Of a stretch of 64,000 nt of DNA, positions 51,801 through 60,657 are shown piece after piece. The position numbers and the translations under genes are program-made. Where the stretch lies: positions 12,243 through 76,242 of the forward strand of contig SFGF01000003.1 of the NCBI GenBank assembly GCA_004556655.1, in the 5' to 3' direction. This DNA is from Lachnospiraceae bacterium (lineage in GTDB: Bacteria > Bacillota > Clostridia > Lachnospirales > Lachnospiraceae). Under the pieces are notes generated by a model. It saw nothing but the letters and a program-made list of their open reading frames with translations. It was not told where the DNA came from and ran no database searches. Every line of letters starts with the position of its first letter. Position 1 is the first letter of the stretch.

Positions 51801-53513
51801 ATGGAAAAATGGGTAATTACAGCAAAACGGGCGGATTTTCAGACGATAGCAGAAAAATTTCATATTGATCCGGTTACTGCGAGGCTGATTCGAAACAGGG
51901 ATGTGGTGGGAGAAGAGAATATCCAGATTTATCTTCATGGATCAAGAAATGATATGTGTGATCCCTGGAAATTGAAAGATATGGAACAGATTGTGCGTAT
52001 TCTTACGGAAAAAATACAGGAGAAGCGAAAAATCCGTATCATCGGGGATTATGATATAGATGGAGTGATGTCAACTTATATTCTGTTAAAAGGATTGACG
52101 GGTGTAGGAGCGAATGTGGATCATGTAATACCGAATCGTATGACAGACGGGTATGGGATCAATGAAAATCTGATTGAACAGGCGTCCTGTGATCAGGTTG
52201 ATACGATCATTACCTGTGACAATGGTATTGCTGCGTATTCTCAGATCCAAAGAGCAAATGAGTTGGGAATCACAGTTCTTGTGACAGATCATCATGAAGT
52301 ACCCTTTGAGGATACGGAAAATGGAAGGTCAGAAATTCTTCCACCGGCACAGGCAATCGTAAATCCCAAGCAAAAAGCCTGCCATTATCCTTTCAAAGGA
52401 CTTTGCGGAGCAGCAGTTGCCATGAAGGTGATGGAAGCATTATATCAGAAATTGCAGCCGGAAACGGATATTGTGGATCGGATGCTCCAATATGCAGCGA
52501 TTGCTACGATTGGAGATGTAATGGATCTGGTGGAGGAAAACAGAATCATAGTAAAAGAAGGACTAAAGAGGCTGCATCATACACAAAATGTAGGTCTTCA
52601 AGAGTTAATACGTGTGAATAATCTGGAACCGGAGCAGATATCACCGTATCATATCGGATTCGTCATTGGTCCCTGTCTGAATGCCAGCGGCCGGTTGGAT
52701 ACGGCACTCAGGGCTTTGAAGCTTTTATGCTGTGATGACAGAGAGGAGGCGGCATGTCTGGCAGGGGATCTGAAACAGCTGAATGAAAGCAGAAAGGAAA
52801 TGACTGCACAGGGAGTGGAAAAGGCAATCGAGATGGTGGAAACCACATCCCTGAAAAATGATACGGTTCTCGTGGTCTATCTGCCGGATTGTCATGAGAG
52901 TCTGGCGGGGATCATTGCAGGAAGAATCCGTGAACGGTACCACAAACCTTCTTTCGTACTGACCAGAGGAGAAGAAGGGGTGAAAGGTTCAGGACGTTCA
53001 ACTGAGAGTTATTCCATGTATGAAAAACTTTGCGAATGTCGGGAATACCTGACAAAATTCGGCGGTCATCCTATGGCAGCAGGCCTTTCTCTTACAGAAG
53101 AAAATGTGGAACCCTTCCGTAAACGGCTCAATGAGTTGTCAGGGCTTGGCCCGGAGGATTTGATTGAAAAGGTTGCTATCGATGTGCCTATGCCTATTCA
53201 TTACATACGAAAAGATCTGATACAGGAACTGAAAATTCTGGAACCCTTCGGAAAAGGAAACGAAAAACCTATATTCGCTCAAAAAGGCTTGCATATACAA
53301 GGAATCAGAGTATTCGGAAAAAACAGGAATGTGGTAAAAATGCGTGTGACAGACGAAGCCGGGTATGCAATGGACGGGGTCTACTTCGGAGATGGCGATC
53401 AATTCCTGAAAGACATGAGTAAAAAAGAAATATGGTCAGTAGTATACTACCCGGAGATAAACAGCTATATGGGGAGAGAGACCATACAAATCGTGATCAA
53501 AAGTTATCAGTGA
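51801..53513 (+). CDS. recJ: Single-stranded-DNA-specific exonuclease RecJ
   Basis: 570 residues from ATG 51801 with TTGGAG upstream; the open frame reaches back to 51759 across the terminator. DHH motifs: IRIIGDYDIDGVMSTYIL (near residue 75), TCDNGIAAY, VTDHHEVP (near residue 160), CGAAVAMKVMEAL; DHHA1: GSGRSTESYSMYEKL, FGGHPMAAGLSL (near residue 420). The C-terminal OB fold is present. It degrades 5' ends of single-stranded DNA in recombination and repair. It is slightly short compared with some RecJ proteins. Confidence 0.95.
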   Translation: MEKWVITAKRADFQTIAEKFHIDPVTARLIRNRDVVGEENIQIYLHGSRNDMCDPWKLKDMEQIVRILTEKIQEKRKIRIIGDYDIDGVMSTYILLKGLTGVGANVDHVIPNRMTDGYGINENLIEQASCDQVDTIITCDNGIAAYSQIQRANELGITVLVTDHHEVPFEDTENGRSEILPPAQAIVNPKQKACHYPFKGLCGAAVAMKVMEALYQKLQPETDIVDRMLQYAAIATIGDVMDLVEENRIIVKEGLKRLHHTQNVGLQELIRVNNLEPEQISPYHIGFVIGPCLNASGRLDTALRALKLLCCDDREEAACLAGDLKQLNESRKEMTAQGVEKAIEMVETTSLKNDTVLVVYLPDCHESLAGIIAGRIRERYHKPSFVLTRGEEGVKGSGRSTESYSMYEKLCECREYLTKFGGHPMAAGLSLTEENVEPFRKRLNELSGLGPEDLIEKVAIDVPMPIHYIRKDLIQELKILEPFGKGNEKPIFAQKGLHIQGIRVFGKNRNVVKMRVTDEAGYAMDGVYFGDGDQFLKDMSKKEIWSVVYYPEINSYMGRETIQIVIKSYQ

Positions 53514-53534
53514 TACTTTGTGTTTCGTGGGGGA

Positions 53535-53704
53535 GTGCAGAAAATCGAGTAGTCCGTTTTAGAAGCAGGTCGTTCCCCTTCAGCTAACTGCTAACTCCGA
53601 CTAAGACACTCCGGAGAGCCGTCGTGCCTAAGTCTCCGTAAGCAGTGGATCTTCAGGCTCACTTGCTCCAATGCTTCTAAAACGGACTACTCGATTTTCT
53701 GCAC
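53535..53704 (-). repeat. Palindromic dispersed repeat, copy B (inverted)
   Basis: 33-base arms at 53535-53567 and 53672-53704 are perfect reverse complements. The core, read on the minus strand, starts TTGGAGCAAGTGAGCCTGA and aligns along its full length with copies A and C. Here the inner helix is ACTGCT/AGCAGT where copy A has AGCGCT/GGCGCT, and GCAC...GTGT where A and C have GCGC...GCGT, so both sides of the helices have changed together. Confidence 0.9.
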
Positions 53705-53872
53705 GTTTCCTCACGATACAAAGTGGCAACGGTGGTCTCTTTTATTATATGATTTATTATTATGAACTGCATATTTGTGCTGGATAATACGGTTGAATAA
53801 TGTGATAATAAAAGCTGAACCGTGTCTTTGACTTGATTCATACGGTTATGATTATTCTTTTGGAGTTTTAAG

Positions 53873-53928
53873 CTTACTTTTTTACGTATAGCTCATTTAC
53901 TTTATTGGCTATACGTAACAAAAGTAAG
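53873..53928. repeat. 20-bp hairpin between repeat copies B and C
   Basis: CTTACTTTTTTACGTATAGC (53873-53892) pairs with 53908-53928 (GCTATACGTAACAAAAGTAAG without its extra base) around TCATTTACTTTATTG. It lies in the 260-bp AT-rich stretch between the two inverted copies, where I find no gene (whole gap 53514-54152). Confidence 0.65.
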
Positions 53929-53964
53929 TTTGTCTGCCGCTGTCATTTTGTATCGTGAAAAAAT

Positions 53965-54135
53965 GTGTAGAAAACCCAGTAGTCCGTTTTAGAAGCATTG
54001 GAGCAAGTGAGCCTGAAGATCCAGCGCTTACGGAGACTTAGGCGCGAAGGCTTTCCTGAGCGTCTTATGTCGGAGTTAGCGATTAGCTGAAGGGGAACGA
54101 CCTGCTTCTAAAACGGACTACTGGGTTTTCTACAC
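53965..54135 (+). repeat. Palindromic dispersed repeat, copy C
   Basis: 33-base arms at 53965-53997 and 54103-54135 are perfect reverse complements, surrounded by a looser TTTGTATCGTG...CACGAACAAA pair. Core (53998-54102) is the same as copies A and B. The hairpin AGG-CTTT-CCT here corresponds to CGG-CTTT-CCG in copy A, a compensating change. Same orientation as copy A. Confidence 0.9.
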
Positions 54136-54152
54136 GTCCTCCACGAACAAAA

Positions 54153-55379
54153 TCAAATATCATTAAAATCCCCGATCATATCTTTGATCGCCTGCATATG
54201 GTTATCGCTTTCAGTAATAACCTTTGAACATTTCTGTAGTTCTTTGCTGATTTCTTCGTATCTTTCAATCTTATCCAGATCTTTTTTATATCGCAGCTGA
54301 TGTTCCAGACTTGCCCAGAAATCCATGCCTATGGTACGAATCTGTATTTCGGCGTGCATAGGTGTTTTGCCCTTTGAGAAAAAGACAGGGATTTCTACAA
54401 TCATGTGGTAACTGCGATAACCATTTTCTTTTGGATTTTTAATATAGTCTTTAATCTGTAGGATATGGATATCGTCCTGGCTGGCAAGAAGATTGGCGAT
54501 GGTATAGATATCGTTGATAAAAGGGCATATTACCCGGATGCCGGCCACATCATTCAGATGTTCCATAATATTCTCTTCCGTGAATTCATAACCCATTTTC
54601 AAAAGCTTCTGATAGATGCTCATGGGTTTTTTGATTCTTGTTTTGATGGTGGAAATAGGATTCCGGTTGTATTTGCTGGAAAATTCATCATCCAGAACTT
54701 CCAGTTTGGTACGGATTTCCCGGATGGCACAGCGATACATCATCATCAGATTATCAAATTTTTTTGTATTGTTGATAAAAATCTCAGGATTGATAGTACT
54801 GATCCAGTGCGATTTTTCCATCAGACCGGTAATAATCTCAGTTGCTATCTGAGAAGGATTTTTCTTATCTGTGCTGATAGTGAGGTCGGCTGCAGCTTCG
54901 TATTTGGGACGACGTTCTTCCATCAAATCACGAATGCCCTCGGGACTGCGACGACCGTTCAGTACCGGGCGATTCTGATCTTTTCCAACACGCATAAAAA
55001 TGGTTTCCGGGGTTGCGGTGAGAAGAACCACATAACCGTTTTCTTTCATGGCTTTTACGTTCTCTTCTCTCAGGGCAGCACCGCCGCCGCAGGATATGAT
55101 CAGGTTGTCTTTTTTCTGCAGTTCGAGGAGAAGATTTGTCTCCAGACTGCGAAAATAAGCATCCCCTTTTGTTTCGAATATCTGAGGAATGGACATACCT
55201 TCTCTTTCTACAATCATCTGATCCATTTCTGCGATTTCCATATGGTACATTTGATGAAGCTGGGAAGCAACGGAAGATTTTCCTGTTCCCATAAAACCAA
55301 TCAGCACAATATTAGTCCGGTTATGTTCTTGTTGATTGGTATCATGTGATGAAACAGTTACTTTTGTATTTTCAGACAT
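54153..55379 (-). CDS. Fused shikimate kinase and small alarmone synthetase
   Basis: 408 residues from ATG 55379, seven bases after AAGGAG; the open frame extends back to 55478 without a site. Residues 23-~187: a full shikimate kinase with Walker A GFMGTGKS (28-35), FRSLE, SCGGGAA (97-102), lid NRPVL (136-140) and RRPKYEAAADL. Residues ~205-408: a RelQ/YjbM-type (p)ppGpp synthetase with STIKTRIKKPMSIYQKL (243-259), LNDVAGIRVICPFINDIY (275-292), NGYRSYHMIVE (319-329), AEIQIRTIGMDFWASLEH (343-360). No hydrolase or ACT/TGS parts. It would join an aromatic amino acid enzyme to alarmone synthesis. The two domains are read in one frame, so this is a real fusion unless the assembly is wrong. Confidence 0.88.
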   Translation of the reverse strand: MSENTKVTVSSHDTNQQEHNRTNIVLIGFMGTGKSSVASQLHQMYHMEIAEMDQMIVEREGMSIPQIFETKGDAYFRSLETNLLLELQKKDNLIISCGGGAALREENVKAMKENGYVVLLTATPETIFMRVGKDQNRPVLNGRRSPEGIRDLMEERRPKYEAAADLTISTDKKNPSQIATEIITGLMEKSHWISTINPEIFINNTKKFDNLMMMYRCAIREIRTKLEVLDDEFSSKYNRNPISTIKTRIKKPMSIYQKLLKMGYEFTEENIMEHLNDVAGIRVICPFINDIYTIANLLASQDDIHILQIKDYIKNPKENGYRSYHMIVEIPVFFSKGKTPMHAEIQIRTIGMDFWASLEHQLRYKKDLDKIERYEEISKELQKCSKVITESDNHMQAIKDMIGDFNDI

Positions 55380-55605
55380 AATTGACTCCTTATCATACCT
55401 TTGATGCATAAGACTGTTTGTCCAAACGGCCTTAAATAATTCTTCTGATATTATACTAAGATTGGGATTTCTGCGCAAGCCTTTGTGTAAGGTAACTGTT
55501 TACTTTCTGAATTGTACAGACTATAATAAATAAAAAGCAAAAGTTTCCGTATAATCTGCTGCAGGTGTAGGGTATAGATATCGGTACAGAGAAAGGGGGA
55601 GAAAG

Positions 55606-56913
55606 ATGGATTGCACTGATGAAATTAAACTGGAACTGACAGTCGAAAATGAAAAAGAAGGAATGTACTTTCCGGTGGAATTTCGGGTTCCTGATCATGT
55701 GGAAAAAATGGATATTTCTTACAGTTATCAGCGCTATGAGACGGATGAAGGTGAAAATGGTGAAATATTCCGCAAAGAAATCAATATTATAGATCTGGCA
55801 GTATGTGCACCGCAGGGTATTTATATAGGATCTTCAGGATCTGACAGAAGCAAGATTCATTTGTCAGCTTACGGAAGTTCTCAGGGATTTGCACCTTGTG
55901 AAATAACACCTGGTATCTGGCAGATTATTGTAGGGGCATACAAAATCGCTCCCCGTGGATGTCCGGTGGAATATAGAATTACGTTTCACAAAAAGCAGCT
56001 TCGGCTTTATAAAGGTGATACTCATATACATACCACCGGTTCAGATGGAAATTGTAATCTCGAAGAAATCGGAAGAATGGCAATAAAAGAAGGATTGGAT
56101 TTTGTGTTTATCACAGATCACAATAATTATGCCCACAATTCACAACTGCCCCGGATGGAAGGACTTACGATACTTCCAGGTGCCGAATGGACGCATTATA
56201 AAGGGCATGCAGGAATGCTTGGTGCAGAAAGACCTTTTGATAATGCATTTTGTGTCAATACATCGGATGAGATGAAAGAAAAATTAAAAGAGGCAAAATC
56301 AAGAGGCGCTATACGTGTGTTAAATCATCCGTTCTGTCCGAATTGTGGATGGAAATGGGGAATGGATTCTGCGGATTACGACCTGGTCGAGGTATGGAAT
56401 GGAGGAACCTGGTTTGCAGCCAATACAGCCTGCCTGAAATGGTGGGATGAAAAGCTTAAGAAAGGGGAAAGGATACCAATAACAGGGGGAAGTGATTTCC
56501 ATAGAACCGAGTTTGGCAGAATGATAGGTTCTCCGTGTACCTGCCTTTATGCATGGTCGAGAACGAAAAAAGACTTGATGGAGGCGTTGGCATCCGGTCA
56601 TGGATTTATTGTATATAGCCCGGAAGGACCAATGGTGGAAGCATTTGCAGATGAGTGTATGATGGGCGATGAAATTACTTCGGAACAGGACATCGTGTGG
56701 AGATTCTGGAATTTGCGCAGAGGTGATCAGATTGTTTTCATTTCGGATCGGGGTGAAGAAGTAATGGAAGTTCAGCCGTATGTGCATGAATATCATTGTA
56801 CAAAAAGAATGGCAGGATCGAAGTACTTAAGAGCGGAAGTAAGAAGACAAACCGGAGCGGCAGGGAATATGCCTGCACTGGTAACCAATCCTTTTTATCT
56901 TGAAAGGAGATAA
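55606..56913 (+). CDS. PHP-domain metallohydrolase, CehA/McbA type
   Basis: 435 residues. N-terminal beta-rich domain (1-~140), then the PHP domain with metal ligands in GDTHIHTTGSDG (near residue 143), FVFITDHNNY, AEWTHYKGHAGMLG, LNHPFC and GGSDFH (near residue 300). Related enzymes are phosphodiesterases or amidase/esterase-like hydrolases. The gene is followed 12 bp later by a sugar carrier and a ChbG-type deacetylase, so a glycan-related substrate is plausible. Ribosome site GAAAGGGGGAG. Confidence 0.82.
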   Translation: MDCTDEIKLELTVENEKEGMYFPVEFRVPDHVEKMDISYSYQRYETDEGENGEIFRKEINIIDLAVCAPQGIYIGSSGSDRSKIHLSAYGSSQGFAPCEITPGIWQIIVGAYKIAPRGCPVEYRITFHKKQLRLYKGDTHIHTTGSDGNCNLEEIGRMAIKEGLDFVFITDHNNYAHNSQLPRMEGLTILPGAEWTHYKGHAGMLGAERPFDNAFCVNTSDEMKEKLKEAKSRGAIRVLNHPFCPNCGWKWGMDSADYDLVEVWNGGTWFAANTACLKWWDEKLKKGERIPITGGSDFHRTEFGRMIGSPCTCLYAWSRTKKDLMEALASGHGFIVYSPEGPMVEAFADECMMGDEITSEQDIVWRFWNLRRGDQIVFISDRGEEVMEVQPYVHEYHCTKRMAGSKYLRAEVRRQTGAAGNMPALVTNPFYLERR

Positions 56914-56925
56914 AGCTTTTATTAT

Positions 56926-58113
56926 GTGGACAGACTGGGTCTGGATATGAAAAAATATTCATTGATTTTGCTGATTTATACATTTATTGATGCAATTGAT
57001 AATCCCGTATATGGATTTCTTTCGGACCGCACCCGTTCAAAATGGGGAAGAAGACGGCCGTGGCTGATTATCGGTACACCACTGCTGGTTCTTTCGTTCA
57101 TTTTGTTTTATAATGTGCCACAGTTTGTACAAAGTGAAAAGGGTATACTTTTCATTTATATGCTGTTAATGTATATCCTTACCGGAACATTGGATTCACT
57201 GATCAATGCAAATTATGGTGCGTTGTTCCCTGAATTATTTAAAGGGGATGAAGACAGAGCAAAAACAAATGGTATCCGACAGATTTTTCAGCTTTTAGCT
57301 ATGGCTGTAAGTATTGCTCTTACACCGGTTGTAACAGATGCACTTGGATATCAGATGACATCTCTGGTTTACGGAATTCTTGCATTGGGAGTCATGATGT
57401 ATTGCTTCTGGGGATGCAGAGAAGAAACAAATTATGAAGAAATGGAAAAGCCCAGACTGTTTGAAAGTATTTTTGCATTGTTAAGTAATCCGAAATTCTG
57501 GATTTTCGGTCTGGCGGGTGCGTTTTATTCCGCAGCTTATTCTCTCATTTCACAGGCATTGCCATTTTATGTAAAATATGCATTAGGTCTTGGCGGCGGT
57601 GCAACAACTGTTATGTTGGGAATTGTACTGGGGGTTGCGGTTATCGGAATCGTAATCTGGACTAAGGTAGTAAAGAAATCTTCTGTAATAGTTGTATGGC
57701 GTGCCGGTTTTATCGTTCTGGCAGTGGGCTTGATTCCCTTGTTTTTCGCAAAAACATTGCCGTTTGCTATTGCTGTTGCAGCGATTATTGGGATGGGGAT
57801 TGCAGCATGTCTGACCACAATGGACTGTATCGGTGCTAAGATTATTGATGATGATTTTCAGAAACATGGTGTAAAACGAGAGGGAATTATCAGCAGTCTT
57901 GTAGGAGTTATGAACCGGTTAAATGGTCTTTATACTTCATTGGCTTTCTTTATGGCATCGGAATTTTTTGGGTTTGTCAGCGGAGATGAACCAGGTGCAG
58001 ACCCAAGTCTGGCGTCCAGGATTTTGCTTTGTGTATTTCCGTTCGTAGCCATGATTTTGGCCAGTGCAATTTCGTTTTTATTTAAGACACCGGAAGGTGA
58101 TAGGAATGAGTAA
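56926..58113 (+). CDS. GPH/MelB-type MFS sugar carrier, N-terminally shortened
   Basis: 395 residues starting at GTG 56926. The frame opens directly after the upstream stop with FYYVDRLGLDM then KKYSLILLIYTFIDAIDNPV and YGFLSDRTRSKWGRRRPWLI, which is the second helix and first signature loop of the GPH family. About 40 residues with the first membrane helix, expected before it, are missing. The remaining eleven helices appear intact. The AGGAGAT site at 56904 fits this start. Likely a sodium- or proton-coupled glycoside carrier, but it may be inactive as read. Confidence 0.7.
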   Translation: MDRLGLDMKKYSLILLIYTFIDAIDNPVYGFLSDRTRSKWGRRRPWLIIGTPLLVLSFILFYNVPQFVQSEKGILFIYMLLMYILTGTLDSLINANYGALFPELFKGDEDRAKTNGIRQIFQLLAMAVSIALTPVVTDALGYQMTSLVYGILALGVMMYCFWGCREETNYEEMEKPRLFESIFALLSNPKFWIFGLAGAFYSAAYSLISQALPFYVKYALGLGGGATTVMLGIVLGVAVIGIVIWTKVVKKSSVIVVWRAGFIVLAVGLIPLFFAKTLPFAIAVAAIIGMGIAACLTTMDCIGAKIIDDDFQKHGVKREGIISSLVGVMNRLNGLYTSLAFFMASEFFGFVSGDEPGADPSLASRILLCVFPFVAMILASAISFLFKTPEGDRNE

Positions 58114-58936
58114 ATTTTTAATCATAAATGCTGATGATTTTGGGTATAATCAGCAACAGAATCAGGCAATTATGAGCCTTCTGGAACAGGGGCTGATAAT
58201 GTCAACTTCGCTGATGAGCGTTGCACCGGAAGCGGGAAGTGCTGCTGAGTATGCCACTGAAAATGATTTTGCAGTGGGAGTGCATCTTACCATTAATTCA
58301 GATAGTGATGAAAATAAATGGAACAGTCTTTCCGGGAAAAAATCTTTTCAGGAAGGTTTGCCCCATGATGGAAAGAAGCTGACGTTTTCTACTAAAAGAA
58401 AGGATGTCAGAGAGGAGCTGGAAGCACAATACCAGTTTCTTATACACAAAAGTGTTTCTGTTGACCATGCGGATAACCATTGTGGGACTCTTTATGGAAT
58501 AAATGGAAGACGTTTTTACATTGATGCTTTTGATTTTTGCGCAAGCCATAAGCTGCCTTATCGTTTTCCAAAGACACCAGGGTTTCTGGAAAGACAGCTT
58601 GGAAATGTTCCCGCTGTATTAAAAAAGCTGCAAAAAATGATTGTACATGCAGGTGAAGTAAGAGGGGTAAAGATGTTGGATGATCTGGTTTCCAATCCAT
58701 GGTCTATGGAAAGAATCGGTACGTACGAGGTGCTGCAGAAGTATTATCTGGATGCGGTAGATAACTGTATGGAGGGTGTTACGGAGATGTTTCTGCATCC
58801 GGCTCTTCCTCTTGATGGCAAACAGGGAGAATGGAAAAAACGGGTATTTGAATATGAGATACTGAAAAGTGGATGTCTTCTGGAGCGGGCAAGACAGAAA
58901 GGAGTTCACGTAGTATCCTGGGAAATATTTAAATAA
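58106..58936 (+). CDS. ChbG/YdjC-family carbohydrate deacetylase
   Basis: 276 residues from ATG 58106, overlapping the carrier gene by 8 bp. FLIINADDFGYNQQQNQAI gives the metal-binding Asp pair (residues ~9-10), VGVHLTINSD the His, and VDHADNHCG the second His pair. The family removes acetyl groups from chitin-type disaccharides in the cytoplasm. With the PHP enzyme and GPH carrier it suggests uptake and breakdown of an acetylated glycan. Confidence 0.88.
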   Translation: MSKFLIINADDFGYNQQQNQAIMSLLEQGLIMSTSLMSVAPEAGSAAEYATENDFAVGVHLTINSDSDENKWNSLSGKKSFQEGLPHDGKKLTFSTKRKDVREELEAQYQFLIHKSVSVDHADNHCGTLYGINGRRFYIDAFDFCASHKLPYRFPKTPGFLERQLGNVPAVLKKLQKMIVHAGEVRGVKMLDDLVSNPWSMERIGTYEVLQKYYLDAVDNCMEGVTEMFLHPALPLDGKQGEWKKRVFEYEILKSGCLLERARQKGVHVVSWEIFK

Positions 58937-59015
58937 TTTAATAGTGGTATATTCTCTTGTGTTTTTATAGGCTTCATGCTAAAATAATGAAAAGAGTAAG
59001 TGAAAGCGGAGAAAT

Positions 59016-59067
59016 GAGCAGGCTTTTTCCAACACGAAAGTGTTGTTGATGGTTATGCTCTTTTTTT
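59016..59067 (+). terminator. Leader terminator before glpK
   Basis: GAGCA (59016-59020) and TGCTC (59056-59060) enclose CAACAC-GAAA-GTGTTG (59030-59045), with TTTTTTT straight after. It stands 24 bases before the glpK start, so glpK may be governed by antitermination as in GlpP systems, or this simply ends the upstream transcript. Confidence 0.55.
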
Positions 59068-59090
59068 CCGTTTTGGGATGGAGGTTTCTT

Positions 59091-60587
59091 ATGGGTAAGT
59101 ATGTAATGGCACTGGATGCGGGGACGACAAGTAATCGATGCATTCTTTTCAATGAAAAGGGAGAAATGTGCAGTGTGGCACAGAAAGAATTCACACAGTA
59201 TTTTCCGAAACCGGGCTGGGTGGAGCATGATGCAAATGAAATATGGTCTACACAGCTTGGAGTGGCTGTAGAGGCTATGTCAAAGATTGGCGCAGCGGCA
59301 GAGGATATTGCTGCCATCGGTATCACCAATCAGCGTGAGACAGCTATTGTGTGGGATAAGAATACAGGAGAACCGGTGTATCATGCGATTGTATGGCAGT
59401 GCAGAAGAACTTCAGAGTACTGTGATACTCTGAAAGAAAAAGGTCTGACAGAAACATTTCGCAAAAAAACAGGATTGATCATAGACGCATATTTTGCAGG
59501 AACAAAAGTTAAATGGATTCTTGATAATGTACCAGGTGCCAGAGAGCGTGCCGAAAGGGGAGATCTCCTTTTTGGTACGGTGGAGACATGGCTGATCTGG
59601 AAACTTACGAAAGGTGCGGTTCATGTGACGGATTATTCCAATGCATCCCGCACACTGCTGTTTAATATTAACACCCTTGACTGGGATGATGAGATTCTGG
59701 AAGAACTGCAGATTCCCAGATGTATGCTTCCGAAACCAATGCCTTCCAGTTGTGTTTATGGGAATGCAGATCCATCTTTTCTGGGAGGACCGATTCCCAT
59801 CGGAGGAGCAGCAGGTGATCAGCAGTCGGCTCTTTTCGGTCAGACTTGTTTCTATCCGGGAGAAGCGAAAAATACATACGGAACAGGCTGTTTCCTTTTG
59901 ATGAACACGGGAGAGACTCCTGTTTTTTCAAAAAATGGACTTGTAACAACAATTGCATGGGGAATTGACGGAAAAGTAAATTATGCACTGGAAGGTTCCA
60001 TTTTTATGGCTGGTGCAGCTATCCAGTGGCTGAGAGATGAAATGCGGCTGATCGATTCGGCAGCAGATTCTGAATATATGGCAAATAAAGTAAAGGATAC
60101 CAATGGATGTTATGTGGTACCGGCCTTTACGGGACTGGGTGCGCCGTACTGGGATCAGTATGCCCGTGGAACGATTGTTGGGCTTACCAGAGGAGTGAAT
60201 AAGTATCATATTATCCGGGCCACACTGGAATCCATTGCTTATCAGGCTTTTGATGTAATTAAAGCTATGGAAGCGGATTCAGGCATAAAACTTACTTCTC
60301 TGAAAGTAGACGGCGGAGCCAGCGCAAATGATTTCCTGATGCAGACACAGGCAGACATTATTCAGGAACCGGTGAAAAGGCCATCCTGTATTGAGACTAC
60401 TGCTATGGGTGCTGCTTATCTGGCGGGTCTGGCAGTAGGATATTGGTCAAATAAAGAAGATGTAAAAGCAAACTGGTCTATCGACAGGGTATTTGAGCCG
60501 GCGATTTCAGAAGAGAAACAGGAGAAAAAAATAGCCGGATGGCATAAGGCAGTTCGCTACGCCTTTGACTGGGCAAAAGAAGAATAA
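59091..60587 (+). CDS. glpK: Glycerol kinase
   Basis: 498 residues from ATG 59091, after TGGAGG; an in-frame ATG at 59040 lies in the leader hairpin. FGGY family: YVMALDAGTTSNRCILF, ITNQRETAIVWDKNTGEPVY, WQCRRTSEYCD, AGDQQSALFGQTCF, GTGCFLLMNTG, ALEGSIFMAGAAIQWLRDE (near residue 308) and DGGASANDFLMQ. It makes glycerol-3-phosphate. Contains the HHis region where Gram-positive GlpK is phosphorylated by HPr only in part; I could not confirm it. No glpF or glpD is adjacent. Confidence 0.96.
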   Translation: MGKYVMALDAGTTSNRCILFNEKGEMCSVAQKEFTQYFPKPGWVEHDANEIWSTQLGVAVEAMSKIGAAAEDIAAIGITNQRETAIVWDKNTGEPVYHAIVWQCRRTSEYCDTLKEKGLTETFRKKTGLIIDAYFAGTKVKWILDNVPGARERAERGDLLFGTVETWLIWKLTKGAVHVTDYSNASRTLLFNINTLDWDDEILEELQIPRCMLPKPMPSSCVYGNADPSFLGGPIPIGGAAGDQQSALFGQTCFYPGEAKNTYGTGCFLLMNTGETPVFSKNGLVTTIAWGIDGKVNYALEGSIFMAGAAIQWLRDEMRLIDSAADSEYMANKVKDTNGCYVVPAFTGLGAPYWDQYARGTIVGLTRGVNKYHIIRATLESIAYQAFDVIKAMEADSGIKLTSLKVDGGASANDFLMQTQADIIQEPVKRPSCIETTAMGAAYLAGLAVGYWSNKEDVKANWSIDRVFEPAISEEKQEKKIAGWHKAVRYAFDWAKEE

Positions 60588-60657
60588 GTTACAGGGAAAA
60601 AACAGTTACAATAGAATAGAACAAAACGGGATAAAACAGGAAAGGACTTACATAATT

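Noticed and set aside
54465..55349. 294-codon forward frame opposite the shikimate kinase / alarmone synthetase fusion
   Set aside because: The opposite strand carries clear motifs of two enzymes; this frame is Phe/His/Ile-rich nonsense with no ribosome site.
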